DNA of 64,000 nt from Doryteuthis pealeii (lineage: Eukaryota; Mollusca; Cephalopoda; Myopsida; Loliginidae). The translations under genes and the position numbers were made by a program. The DNA lies in assembly GCA_023376005.1 (NCBI GenBank), contig CM042157.1:57375202-57439201 (forward strand), given 5' to 3'. Under the pieces are notes generated by a model. It made no database searches. It saw nothing but the letters and a program-made list of their open reading frames with translations, and was not told where the DNA came from. Below are positions 25,129 through 40,777 of the stretch, piece by piece; within the stretch, counting starts at the first letter, position 1, and each line of letters opens with the position of its first letter.

Positions 25129-26938
25129 TCCTATCTAACTTTTTCTCTCCAAGCGTATCGTTAAAGTCCAAGAGTACAGTAGCACTTATACGGCTACAGG
25201 TTGGAACAATTTTCGTTTTATCTTATCAGATTTCCATGTGATTGATAATCTGTCAATAGCAGACCATAACTTTCCTATGGGTATATTGACATCGCTTTCT
25301 GTCAATGAGATATTGCTACCTAGGTATGTGAACTGGTCTACTTTTCTTTTACATATTGAACTATTTAGCAATAGTTCTTAAGTATACACATCAACGTTGT
25401 AATAGTTAAATTATCATAGCGTGATATATCCACGGCTTCAGATAGTTTAGTGTCCCACCCAGGATGACTTGCAATTTGTGATATGTCTTTATGGTTCAAG
25501 TGGCACAGACAGACGCCAAATGCCAAAAGTCAGTCTGATTATTGATAACCGAGAAATCGCGATGGCACAAAACAAGATAAAATTCTACTGATTTACAAGT
25601 GCTTTAAAGACGGATGATAGACTTGACGTTCCTGTAAATCATAAAAACGAAAACAACAATAATAGATAAGATAAGACCTGTATAATTCCCCCAAAAGTAT
25701 AAAACAAATCTAAACGCCAATATTGAGAATTCGCTATAATTTCACAATACCAGAATATAAAACAACGACCCAGTTTCTTAAATATATCACCCGTTTTTAG
25801 CCAAATTAATATTAAGACAAAATATGATTTTATTTCTTTGTTTAATGGCATATAAACCTTAGACTTAGGGGTTCTGTTTTGATAATCGTCTGTCGTAAAA
25901 ACAATTTCTATTTCATTTGACCCCTCCTCCAAGAAAAACCTTGATATTTGAATTAATTTGAATTTAACTGTTAGAACTTGGTTTTATTAGAAAGAAAACA
26001 TTTATTTGAATTTTGACAGCAAAACTATTTTTATATCTATTATTAAAAAATATAAGATTTCAATGATCTGTTTACATCTTTTTACGAAATAGCGTGGCAA
26101 AAATATATATTTTTTTTTGCTAGTATATAGAATGACCTTTTCTGTACTATATGTGCGCCTAGAAAAATATTTATAAAAAATAAATATCAAAACATATTAC
26201 AGCACATAATTCATTACATTCTATTCTAATATCTTTTTATACAACACAGTGCTATTTTTCTTATTTAAAAATACGTAACAAAAATTAGGGTGTTTTGGGG
26301 GGGGGCTTGAACAATTTAATGTCAATTCAGTTTATTTCAAAGGGGAAATGTGATATGTAGGAATTTGAGTTACGAGCGGAACAAATTAAACTCGTAACTC
26401 AAGGTACCACATCAAAACACACACACACACACACACACGCTTATATTTCTTATAATGGAGATTGTATGTGTGTCTGTAACCGAAAATACGTCACCACCAA
26501 CGTCCCAATTTCTCAATTAAATAATCTGTATTCAATATTAATTAGCATCTTATTGATTAACAATGTCTCTACTAAGGTATAATTGAGATAGATTGTCTCA
26601 AAACAGTTCATATTATTAATATCATTAAGAAATAAATGCTTACATAGTATATGGTGTAAATAATTTGCACACCGCGTTTGATAAATAATTACTTGGTGTT
26701 ATTGATTTTTAATATTATTGTTTTTTTCTCAAACGTATTAAAAATATCCTATGTATAATTTTATATTGAAATCAATAAGAATAAAGTAAAAATAAGTATA
26801 ATCTTTTCTGTGTTCGTATTTAATTCCATTAGTCTTTCTAATATAATATTTAATTATATTAAAACTTAAATACTTGTGCCCGGAGGGGGCATATTTTTGC
26901 TAGTATATATAATGCGCGCGTGCGTGTGTGTGTGTTGT

Positions 26939-27014
<76 letters not shown>

Positions 27015-30000
27015 TTATCTGTTTTTTTTTTCAAAAGGTTGCTCATGTGTGTCCTGATAAGTTATTATTATTATCATTTTTTTTTTACAGCGCATTTTAT
27101 TGTGACTAATCAACTTGAACAAGAGAAGCGATCCATGAAAAACTTTATAATGGGTAACGATTGGGAAGATCCCGGACCAAAAGGAAACTTGAAAATTGGA
27201 TTTGGTAAAAAAAAAAAACAACTTTCTTTTGTTATTTTCACTCCTTGCTTCCAAAATACCCAATTGCACATCTCACGTACAAAAAAAAAATCTTACCATT
27301 CTATTTTTGCCGAAATCCTACAAAAAAAAATCTTGTGGCTAATTTTAAAATTCTATGAAAATTTAGAACATTTATTATTAGTTATTAGAAAACATATCTA
27401 TTTGAATGTTGACAGCAAAACTATTTTTTTAAATGTGTATTATTAAAAAATATAAGATTTCAAAGATCTGTTTATATATATTTACGAAAGAGCGGGGTAA
27501 AAAATAATTTTCACACCACCTGGAGGTCGGTTTTTTTCCTAGTACATAGAATTACCTTTTCTTTTTGTTTCGCAATTTCTTTATCTGTTCGTACTTCTGT
27601 TTGGATGAAGATGTAATATATGTGCACCTTGTCTAGGCTCAAAATGTCGCTCAAGCAATTTGGCCTAGGATCAAAGGGTAGTATCCGTTCCTCTTCATCA
27701 AATTGTCTTTGGGTAGGACGTGGCACTAAATTAGAAAATTTAGAACATTTATTAATATACAAGACAAACTGAAAACCTGGGATTTGGCGGGATTTTAATC
27801 CAGTCACAGCCGAACTGTGATCTTCTGAAGACTTACAAATCACGTGACAGTCCAAATTAGGACCAGCGCTTCGACCTCGTGCCCCCCCCCCCACTCATTG
27901 AATCTATGATACGCCCCCTGAATCTATGATACGGCGTCACCATTCTACAATATGTAAATTTTCATAAAGCAATATTCCTATAAAATGTATAAATCCCCAC
28001 ACTTCCGTTGAAAAAGGTCGTAAGAAAAAGTTGAAAAAAGTCACTTATAGAGTTGAGCAGTTAATCGCGAGACGTGTATTCTAGTGCTCCCTATACCTCC
28101 AAACCCCCAACAGATAAGTCTGGTCGCAAGCGCCATTAAGTTTGCAACTTTTTGTACCTTTTTTGAATATATGTTTTTTTTAATCTTCAATTGTTGTTGT
28201 CTTCTTCATCTGAATTTAATTTCCCACGAAAACATGAAATAAGAGTCCTCGATTCTTATTGCTTAGTCTACAAGTTTGACAATACTTTATTATGAAGGTA
28301 AAATTGTTCTCTTTTTTCATGCAGATACGGATGGTTTTGATGCGGCGATAGCTCCGTCGTTTGATGATCATTTAAAACACGCGGATTGTTTGAGTTCGTG
28401 TGAGATCGGCAGCGCCACAAGGAAACAGACGTTTCAGGTGATGCCTTTCCAGTCAGATGTTGACCAACCACAACAAGAAGTCATCTGTGTCCGAAAATCT
28501 TGCTTACCAGGTAAACAAACAAAAGTCAACTTGCGTTCATTGTCGATGCAATTAACTCTTCTTTCGTGTCTCTTTATGAATATACTAGACGAAGTACCCG
28601 GTCCATAACTGTACTAAAATGATTTTAGGAACACCAAGATATAAGAGAGAAAAGGGAAGACTGGAGTAAGAGGGTGGGTAAGAGGAAAATAATTTGGACA
28701 AAATTCTTATGAAAATAATTAAAAAGATCGCTGATTGGCTTCAAGTGTTACATAATCTATGCGGTTGCATAAGATTATTGTCAATCCCCTGTATTTCTAA
28801 AGGGATGGCCCCATTTCATATCACGGGCGGGACTTTCCATGGAATATTACAGAAAGCCCGCGAAATACGTGAAGTCATATGGGACCTGGTTGGGTTCTCA
28901 GTTTTAGTTTAGACATCAGGCAGAGAAGATGTTCTGCCTTAACTGGAACTCACCTGCATACGCGCGCTATGTTTAGTTACATGAAATGTTTAGTTAAGTA
29001 AATGAAAGCTTACGAAAATAACACGGTTTTGTGGTTGGTGAATGTCTTGGTAACAAGACTGGTCAAGAAGAAGAAATGAGTTAAGTGCGACCGACCACCA
29101 AGACGAAGTCCAGACGCTAGAAGAGACGCTAGAGTAACTTAAGATATCAAAGACGCCAGAAGAAGAATAGAAGAAAGTAAACGAAAGAGGTATGCAACAC
29201 AAGCACGGTCTTCAGACGACTAGAATACCCTGCAAAACTCTCTAACGTTCTCCTTGTTTAAATAGATAAATGCTGCCGTTATCGTTGCCTTCAGTTCATG
29301 TTTGGTGTTGTACAGAGTTTTGTTCGTATCTCGCCAAACCGAGCCTCACACATAATAACCAAAGGAAATGCAATCTGGGGAGTGAGTTGGCTAGATGTTA
29401 TTGGTCACAGAAGTTTTCTGACAGCTAGCACTGAGGTCTCCTGCTTGTGTGACACCCTCTCGATCCAGGACAGCATAAACCCATCCAAGCACTCGATATA
29501 GGCTTCTATTGAGTCTGGGACCATGGAAAGATGAGTAGAGGCATAACGTTACCATCGCTAGTTTCCTATTCTGAATCACTATTGGACTGTTTCAACTCTT
29601 TTCGGATCCTCTGCACTTTCCTCTGACTGACACCTAAACATGTTAGGGTCCCAAATTATTTGTATTCGATTGGAATATTTTATGCCATATAACTGCAAAT
29701 GGAGCGTGTGGTGTAATGGTTATCGTCGTAGGAAATGGGTACGACGAGACGAGTTCAAATCCTGGACGAGGCTGTTTATGTTTCACATAGCGCTAATACC
29801 ATTGGGAAAGGTATAATCCAACTATTCTCCTTCCAGCTATGGATAAATAGTATGACAGACTGGACCCTTTAAGCTTGGTTAGGCAACCAGTCTAGGAGAA
29901 GGAAAACTCTGAATTCAAACCTGTTAAACTCCGCTTAAGAAATTGACCTTCTGTCACATCCTACTCGTGCGGAGGGGTTGGTAAATATATATAACTGCAA

Positions 30001-30463
30001 ATTATTTGTATTTAGAATGGTTATGGCCAGTTTAGCTCAGTCGGTAGAGCTATACGCTTATGAATTACAAGGTTACTAGTTCGGTACCGGGCCTCACAAC
30101 TCAGCGGATAAGTAGCACAGCTTATATCTGTGCGGTAAAGTGGTGAGCTGAAGGTGAGTGTGGCGCTCCACATCAGCTGCAAAACACAATCTCCTTGGTG
30201 TAGCGCTAGTGAAAAGAGGATATACTCCCTCGCTGTTCGGTTGATACCGACAATAGACCACTCCGCCAACTTAAGTTTACTTTTTAAATAAAAGAAAAAG
30301 AAATGGATTATGACCTCGAAACGTGATTTTCTCCCCATTGCCTTCTCTCGTTTTACACTTATTCTTTCTACATCATCATCATCATCATCATCATAATCAT
30401 CATCTCTCTCTTCCCCCCCACCCCTCTCTCTATATATCTACCTACCTATCTCTATCTTGTTCC

Positions 30464-30498
<35 letters not shown>

Positions 30499-30638
30499 CC
30501 CTATTTCTCTGTATCTCTGCCCCCTCTATCTATCTATCTATCTATCTATCCTATTTCTCTGTATCTGCCCCCTCTCTCTCTTTCTAGTTCTCTCTCTTTC
30601 TCGTTTTCTCTCCCTCTTTCTCTATTTTTCTTTTATAC

Positions 30639-30685
<47 letters not shown>

Positions 30686-32966
30686 ACACACACTCTTTCT
30701 CTCAATCTATACGCTCGCACCTCCTTGCATTCTTACACCTACATATGTGCATCGAGTGACAGAAGAACTTATAGTGTCACAGCTTTAGTTACGGTCAAGT
30801 AAGACATAAAGCACCAGTTCCCACCATACGATGAGGCCGTTCAGTACTCAAATGTGTCACCTGTGTGGAACAGCAGGTACGTAGGCAACCTGCACCCCGT
30901 GGGTCCAACTCAGCCTTTTCAGTTTGTTAATTCTATGACTTTTTAATGCTTTGTTTACGTGTTACATATATAACCAATTCATTTTAACCAAACCAAACCA
31001 AAATATAAATAGTTATGATTATAGTCAAATATTTACAAACGAATAACATTTCGGCATTAAATAACCCATAATAGTTTGATATGCCGTTAGATGAACCAAA
31101 GCAAACCAAAATATGAATAATTATGATTATGATAAAACATTTACAAACATTTACGAATCAAATTTCGGAATTAATTCTTTGCCAACGAAATTTCCCCCAC
31201 AATTGTGCCAAATTTTCTTGGTACTTTTTACCTGTATGATGGGATATTCAAAGTTCACAATCTATTTACCTCAAAACTCATTCTATTCAAATAAAGTCAT
31301 ATTATTATTGTAATCGGAGTCCTTTTGATTAATTATAATGAACTAATCATAAGTTTTTTAAAAATCTGTGAGCGGTGTAAAGTAGGCAAAGAGTTGAATA
31401 ACTCATAATGGGTTGATATGTCGTTAAACAAACCAAACCGAATAACTTTAATTATACACAGATCCATATATATTTACCAACACAAGGTCAATTTCTGAAC
31501 CGGAGCTTAAGAGGTTTGAATTCAGAGTTATCTTCTCCTAGACTGGTTACCTAGCCAAGATTAAAGATCCCAGTCTGCCCTACTATTTACCATACCTGGA
31601 AGGAGAATAGTTGGATTCATAACTTTCCCAAGGGTATTAGCGGTATGTGAAATATATATATGTATATACAGTTAACCAAACCAAACCAAATAACGAGGAA
31701 TCGTTTGGAAAACTAATTTAAGAATGGTCCCTTTTACCAAATTCTAGAATTCTTATATTTGTTTATTCTTCTGTTTTAGGTGTTCCTTCCATCGAAAATT
31801 CCGAAGAGCCTGAAGCACTAATGAAGCATTTTCTCAAAGATGCTGGCTGGGAGGAAATCCATCCTTTAGTAAGACCTAAACCCAAAAATGAAGACACAGA
31901 TAAAACGCACTTCGATATTTCATTGAAGCATAGTAAGTATTACACTTACATTTTGTTTATTAATTTATTAGATGAAGTACCGGTATGGTAAAAATGAACT
32001 TTTTCCTCGTAAATTCCTACCATAAAATTAGGCTTGGGCATTATCTGAAATGAACTTAATTGTTAATAGGAACACATTTTATGATATTTTTGTGTTAAAG
32101 CACGCAGTCGTTTTTCTTTCGACGAAATCTGCTTTGTTTACGTTCAACGAAGGCTCCAATTCAAAATGGTTGACTTACTTTAACAGTTGAACTCAAGAGA
32201 TGTTACTCTGAATGCCCTTTTTTCTTTTTATTATTAAATAAATATATATTTTTTTGATAATAAATTAGGCACATTGTGCCAGAATACTCAGAACAGTCCT
32301 GGACACCTGAGTTCATTTTTACCTCATTTTATGCCGATGACGTTTATTTATTCTTGATGGGTGCTCAATTTGTTTTTAACACATTTTTTTCTATTTAACC
32401 CATAGATGGGACCCTAACAGGTACTATCACTCGGGGTCAGAGTGGACCTGGCAGCAATGGTGATGAAGGGTGCTCCACATTCCCCAGACCTCCAGAACTG
32501 AAACCTCACCATCAAATAGAATTTAACGTCATTCCCAGGACATAAAGACCCTCAGCCACTGCCTTCTAGCACATATGTGATAGAAAGGGCTGGGTGTTGC
32601 CATAAGAGCAATAGGGTTGGGACAATCTTATAGATGCTAGGGCTTGACGTGACCAGCTGATAGATCGGAGGGGGCTTCTCCGACCGCCCGTCTAGGCTAA
32701 GTAAGGACCAAAGTGGATTGTTGCATGTCATTGACTGCTCAACTACCAAGATTCCTTCCTTGAGCATCATGAGTCGCCATCCACGACCAACAGGTGGTCC
32801 CATTCGGGGGTTCTTACCATCTGCGGAAGAGCAGTCTGTGTATTCTAAAGCCCCACCGATAGGGCTGATGCCGAGATAAGAGTTCAAGACTTAGATCGCA
32901 AGACTTATATATACATATTTGGTCATTATATATAACACTATAAGCGGCTACCCAGTGTTGCCTGGG

Positions 32967-33009
<43 letters not shown>

Positions 33010-33473
33010 TGTGTAATACCTGGTGTATTGATTTGTTTACTTCGAGATTCACAAAAGCTGAACATTTTTAAGTAGAATTTCAATGGTATTTCTATGTATA
33101 ATTTTGATTTTTAAATATCTTCGAATCTTCATAATTTTCCCATAAAAAACAAAAATCGGTGATATTTAATGTGTATATACATATTTACTTTTATTTTAGA
33201 ATATTATCACCGGTTTTATAATTGATTATTTTAATAGTTGGTTGTATAAATTTTATATATAGATATTGAATTTTTAAAAATTGATTTCGGCATGAAGTAT
33301 TTTTGTATTATTAACTAAAATATTATTTTGATAATATAATGTATTTCATAATATATGTTGCAGTAGAGCAGTTATGTTTTTAAAGCTGTTGGCATATGGA
33401 GTAAGAATCTGATAAATGTAAAGTTAGTCTTTTTGATAATTTTGTTGTGGTATAGCCAATGTAACTCATATCT

Positions 33474-33549
<76 letters not shown>

Positions 33550-33725
33550 ATTCACATACAATCCTGTTTCGCAGTTTCACGGCTTTTCAGTGTTACTAGA
33601 CAAGGCATGTTGCTTTAGGCTGGGATCGAAATCCCAATGATTTGACACCCTCAGGCATTTTACCACACACACTTTTAAACATATAAGGCCACCAGGGGTG
33701 CTTAATCCGTTTTAAGGATAGCTAT

Positions 33726-33784
<59 letters not shown>

Positions 33785-34566
33785 TGTTGTCTCCGTATGC
33801 TTCTAGTAAGTATATATATTTGAGATTATTTTGGTATATGTATCCGTTAGTTGGAGGTACGTATATCAGGTTTGGCCATTTGTATGAAGCATTCAATAAA
33901 TAAATATTCAAGAAATAAATATCAGAAACTCGGTTGTTTTTTTAGTAGAGTTTCGTTTATTTAGTAGTGGTAAATTTTCAGGATTATAATGTAAGGACAA
34001 TAGTGTTCGCCCTTACACAGTCTGAAGAAGGGAGACATTATAATCCTGAAAATTTACCACTACTAAATGTTGTAATGGTTATCATTGTTGTAAATGGAAA
34101 TGCCTTGTTGACAGTACTTTATCTAAATATAAAAAAATGAATAGAATATTTATTTATTTATTTCAGAGATTTCTGTTGACCATCAAGTGAAAAATTCTGT
34201 AGGACTGAAGAGTGGATATGGAAACTCGAAAAAGAATTACCCCAAGCATAACATCGTTTTCGAAGCAATGCATGGTGGGTTGTTGACAGTTGATATTACG
34301 ATGTATAATCAAAATGTATCGAGACTAAATCCGCATGTGACTCTTTGATATTTAATATGTAAGTAAAGTAAAGTAAAGTGGGCGGAGTGGCCTATTGTTG
34401 GTATTAGCCGGACAACGAGGGAGTCTACCCCCTTTTCACAAGCGCCAGACCAGGGAGATTAACTTTTTGCTGAAGTGGACAGCCACACCTACTTTACTGC
34501 ACAGATCAAATTACCCAATATGTGCTACTCATGTGCTTAGATTTCCCCATAAATGTCTATATTTTC

Positions 34567-34610
<44 letters not shown>

Positions 34611-34715
34611 AATATTTTTAGAAAAAACAAACACATGATGTTATATCATTATGTTTTTTTGATTTTTTTTCTAAAAATATTTATTTCATGTTGTCGGATT
34701 CACTTCCATTCACCT

Positions 34716-34802
<87 letters not shown>

Positions 34803-35328
34803 AGGTAGGTAAAAGAATAGTGAACAAGAAATGATAACTCAAAACAAATCTAGGAGTTGAAATATTTCGTCCGATTTATACGGACATCCTCAGTCAAAGA
34901 TTTTTATTGAAAGCAAAATTACATGCGTATACATGTGATTTGGTGAGGGGGTGAGTTAGTAGCGGAAGTGAAGGGAGGGAGGATAGGGGCTGACATGAAT
35001 GAAGTGAGGGGATAGTTTACCCTCCTCCCTTGACCTACCCCTGTGCCCATCTACTCCCAACCTACTCTCTACTTCCTGTAAACTATCCCCTCACTTCATT
35101 CATGTCAACCCCTATCCTCCTTCTCTTCACTTCCGCTACTAACTCACCCCCTCACCAAATCACATGTATACGCATGTAATTTTGCTTTCAATAAAAATCT
35201 TTGACTGAGGATGTCCGTATAAATCGGACGAAATATTTCAACTCCTAGATTTGTTTTGAGTTATCATTTCTTGTTCACTATTCTTTTACCTACCTCATAC
35301 TGTCGGATTCTACTACATCCATCCTATA

Positions 35329-35405
<77 letters not shown>

Positions 35406-36843
35406 CTGTCTGAAGATTGCATAATACGCATGAAACTATATTTACGGAAAAGTAATACCATACTATTTTATTTATGATTTTTAAATCTGCTCTGCTATTT
35501 CGGTGTTGAGCACCTTTATATGCTACACTTTCCATATTCATTCTCCATCGGGAGCCATCACGAAACTTTGAACCTAACCCTTTATTCAGTCCACGGGGGT
35601 ATCCTGTTCTCATTTTGCTAACCATAGTCGGGGTAGAGGCGTTAAGCTGTGTTAATTATTATTCTATGTTACTGCTGCCCTTGATCAGGATTGAACCTGC
35701 AATCTAGAGATAACTGTCACTTAGACCTGTCTTAACCTAACACCTTTATCCTATGCCATGTGTCCAATTGGACAATCCAGTGTGAATTTTGGGATCTTAT
35801 AAACCTAATGTCTTGTTTTGGCTAGAATATCTACTTATTCACTTATGTATGATTTTTTTTACCTAGACTTATATTGGGTGTTTTTTTAAATTCATTTTTT
35901 ATTTTAAAAAATCTGATCTAGCCCTTTTAATTATGGGTTCCCATATTGTGTTCATTTCTATGCTCGGTTTACTTAACAGCCCACTACAACCTATCATATG
36001 AGCTGATTCTTTGAGGCGTCTTCTCTTCCAATGTTCTTCCCTATCTATTACCCCTTCATCCCATAAGGGGAGATGGTTTCACTTTTCTTTCCATATATGG
36101 TCAGCCATACCCGACTTTTCCATTTCTCCTCAGACCACTGCTTTACGATGCTCTTCTAGGCTTACTTTCAGTGGACGGCATGTTTCACCTTTGTAAACTT
36201 TGCCACAGCTACATGGAATGCAATACACACAATTCAAGCCCCCAACAGAATACAATATGACCAAGAATTACGTGTATTCCATATATCCCGTGAACACGCA
36301 TCAAACGCTAGACCAACCACTTTTCACAATTCCCCCGTCTGGGGATTGCATAATGAAACTTTAGTAACAGTAAATTAGTACCATAATATTGTATTTGAGA
36401 TTTTAAACCCACTCTGCTAATTTACCATCAAGCACTTTTGTATGCAAAGACTTTTCATATTCACTACCCTTCATTATATATACTAGTACAAAATAAAAAA
36501 TACCCTCCGGGCGATGTAAAAATAGATTTTGGAAACATGAGGGGTGGGAGTAAAAAATTCATTGTCAGCGAGTTTGTACCCTAAGTAAGTAAAATCATCA
36601 AATTCATTAAAGGATTAAAAAAATAAAACAATTTGAAATGTAAACTTTAAATATGTATTAAAATAAAACAAACTATATATAGATATATAATACCAGTCAT
36701 ATATTTATTAAAACTTGTTTTAAAAAACAATGAGGACTGTCTAATGTTGCATGTTATATCCTATGTTATGACGATTTTGGTTCATGTGACGTAAGCAGTG
36801 ACATACTTTTTGTTACAGACAAAAACCGGAAGTGAATCTCCAT

Positions 36844-36907
<64 letters not shown>

Positions 36908-37012
36908 CCAGGAGTAACACTTGGCTTCAAAATTTGATTCCGTCAATGTATGATGACTACTACATACTTCTCTCTCTCTCCACCTCTCCCTCTCTGTATA
37001 TATATATATATA

Positions 37013-37102
<90 letters not shown>

Positions 37103-40100
37103 GGTAGTAGTCAGCCCTTCAATTATACAATGACGGAATTAAATTTTGATGCCAAGTGTTACTCCTGGTTTTTTCCATTATCTTAGAACTTAAACTTACC
37201 ATATTAATTCTCGTGTATAAGTCGACCCTTCGTTTATGATTAAAAATCATATTTTTATAGAATTGAAAGCCTAAGCGTTGTTTCTCGCCCTGTATATTAT
37301 GTTTGAATTTCAACCTTAAGATATTATTACTTGTATAGGTCAACTTTTTGTTTACGGTGACAAAGTCATGAATTTATGGAATTAATTTTTGAAATCAAGT
37401 GTTGGTTCCCGTCTTTCCCATTATGTTTTAATTTCAACTTTAACATTTTTTATTATTCATGTATAGTTTGATGCCGGTTCCTTGCTAAAAAAAATTATAA
37501 TTTTACCTGCTGTGACTGATTAGACGAATTCCTAGTGCCATGCTGTGTGCAAATATAATTAAATTTCATATTATGTTACATTTGATGGTCTGGATTTTCT
37601 ACCTGCTGAGGAATCTACGAATTAAATTTTAATAGTCAGTGCATTTTGTTGTATGTTTGTATTACGTTCAACTAGAGCTAAAAATTCGCAACAACACTAC
37701 ACAGTTTTTCCGTTATGTGTCCCTATATAAGGAGGCGTATTTCTCACCATTGGATAGCAGTCCCTTCAATACCGGCCCCCGCCAATCCAGCGCATGAGTA
37801 GCACCGATTGGGTAACCTGATCTGTGCGATAAAGTGGGGAGCTTATGGTACGCATGGCACTCGAACACAACAAAATCAATCTCCCTGGTCTAGCGCTAGC
37901 GAAAGGGGGATATACTCCCTCGCTGTTCGGTTGATACCGACAATAGGCCATTCCGCCAACTTGACTTTTACTTACCTATCGCTTGATGTGCATACTGTGA
38001 AAATATTACTACTGAAATTTTTGCATGTTAGCCCTCATATTTCAATAACGCAATAATACTACTTTTTGAAAGGGAGAGAGATATAATATCAACAGTGTTA
38101 TCATTAATGCAAGTGGTCCTAATGAACAGAATGCCCTTTTACTGCTTACTGGTCTCGAAGAAATGGATGGCATGACGATTCTTTACTGATGTCATTAAGT
38201 TTATTTAATAAACACCGTGAAACTGTACAAGGAAAAACAAATAACACTTAATAAACGGATAACAGCAAATACTTTTCAAAGAAATAGAAAATCCTCAAAA
38301 AACATAGGAAGTCCTCAAAGAAATAGAAAATCCTTAAAGAAATATGAACGCGCTTACCGTTGTCGCCTGTCCCGATCAGTGGCGTAAAAACTCTGACTCT
38401 GACTTCCCCTTACCCTTTTCCGGTTAGGGTTCATAGACCGCAGAAACCAGTGGTCGCTGCCAAATGGTATTAAACCCATTAAACTACTCTAAACTGAATA
38501 CTGTGGTCGTAGTTAATTTTTATAAGCAAAAATAACTAAATAAAAATAAGACATAATTAACTGGTCGGTTTAGCGGCAGTTACATGCTCGACATGGAAAT
38601 TCATTAAGTCTGCAAATTTATTGGAGTTATTCCCCTTAGCCTATTTGTTTTTCCACCTTTTCTCATACTACAACAAGTAAGTTGGTCCCTAGTGACCCCA
38701 AATGAATTCAGGGGTAAATATAAATACAACCAGTGGATTTCTCGTACAATTCTACCCAAGAAAAGTTTTGTTTGATTTTGGTAAAGGTTTTGTTTTGAAT
38801 TGCATCCCCGGACAGATAAACAGAGACAATACAAATATAGTAAAGTTATTTACTAAGCTTAACTTAGATGTGGCACAAGGCCAGAAGTATAGGGCGCCCA
38901 ATGAGAATCGAACTCATTAACAATGATCTGTGAATCTAGCTTGCTAACCATTACGCCACATGAAGTGCCCATACAAATATATTATAAGATTCTTAAAATT
39001 TCACTTTGTTTGTTTGTTTATAAAATAAAATAAGACATATTCCTAATTGGGCTCTAGCAAAAGCGAGTATTTATATCCAGTCTATTTCTACAATATCCTG
39101 ATTGGTTGGTCGGTTGGTTGTATTTTATGGCATGTCAACCCTTGGGTTATTTCATGCCAAAGACGTTTGTTTTACTCATTTATGTTGGGTATTATTAATT
39201 TTTTAAAGACATATTAAAAAAATCCATTTAACCCGTAGATGGGACACTAATAAGTACTACCATTCTGGGTCAGAGTGAACCTCGGAGTAATGGCAATGAA
39301 GAGGTACTTCACACTCCCTAGAGCTCCAGAATTGGAACCTCATCACTAGATGCAGTTTAACACAGTCTGGCCACTCTATTCTAAAAGAATATCTACAGGG
39401 TGATTGTAAAGTAACCCCCTTCCCTATTTTAAAAATCTTATAATTTATTTCTGAATCATTATTTTTACAAAAAATGAATTTGAAAAAAAAACAAAACACA
39501 CACATAACATGGAGTTTTATTCAAAATTCGCATCCAGTCTCTCAAGTTGCTTGGGAATCGCATCAACTGATCTTTCCAGGAACTCTTGTAGAATGGCAGA
39601 AATAAATTCTCGTATTCGTCCTTCCATTTCTTCCAAAGCCATTGGTTTCATAGAGTAGACTTGCTTCTTCAACCAACCCCAAAGAAAAAACTCGCAGGAT
39701 GTTAAATCAGAGCTTTTGGCTGGCCACTCATGTGCACCACATCTTCCCATCCATCTCTCAGGAAAATGGTGATTCAGCCATTCATGAACAACAATATCAA
39801 AATGTATGACAATCACATCTGCTTTGTTGGTGGTGGTCACCAACAAAGCAGATTTGATTGTCATATATTAAGGAACATGCAATAAAGGATTGAGTAAAAT
39901 GTAACTGCGTATAAAAAACAACAAAAGAAAAAACTATAAATAGTTTAAAATAGGAAGTTACTTTTCAATCACTCTATAGTTCACATGCTGCCTGTGATGA
40001 CATCAGTTTTAGGCGACATTGAGACGCCATTTTACAACAGGATATCCTTCATACGCATGATGAATATAAATTTACCCTGTGTAGAAAGAACACCCAGGTA

Positions 40101-40745
40101 TAAATATCATAGTATTTCATCATTATATTATAGTGCTTGTTTGTTTTTTTTGTTTTACGGCATATCAACCCCTGTGAGTCAGTTAATGCCGACAAAGTTT
40201 TGAAATAAATTCATTCTTGATGGGTACTCATTTTTTAAAAATAAACGCATTGTTTCTATTTAATCCATAGATGGGACCCTAACAGGTACTATCACTCCGG
40301 GTTAGAGTGGATCTGGGAGCAATGGTGATGAAGGGGTGCTCCACATTCCTCAAACCTCCAGAACTGGAACCTCACCATCAGATAGAGTTTAACGTCATTC
40401 CCGGGACACGAAGGTCATAAGTCCCGCCTTCTAACACATATATAATAGAAAGGGTTGGTGCTTGCCATAAGGGCAATAAGGTTGGGACAATCATATAGGT
40501 GCTAGGGCTTGACGTGACCAGCTGATTGATCGCAGGGGGTCTCTCCGACTACCCGTCTAGCCTAAGTGGAGTTTTGCATGTTATAGAGTGTTCATCCACC
40601 AGGATTCTATCCTTAAGCATCATGGGTCACCACCCACAGCTAACGGGTTGCCCCATTGAGAGATCATACCCCTCTGCAGAGGTGGAGTCGGACACAACAG
40701 ACATTTAATTTTACCATGAGAAAGAACCGCATTTGACATTATTCA

Positions 40746-40777
<32 letters not shown>

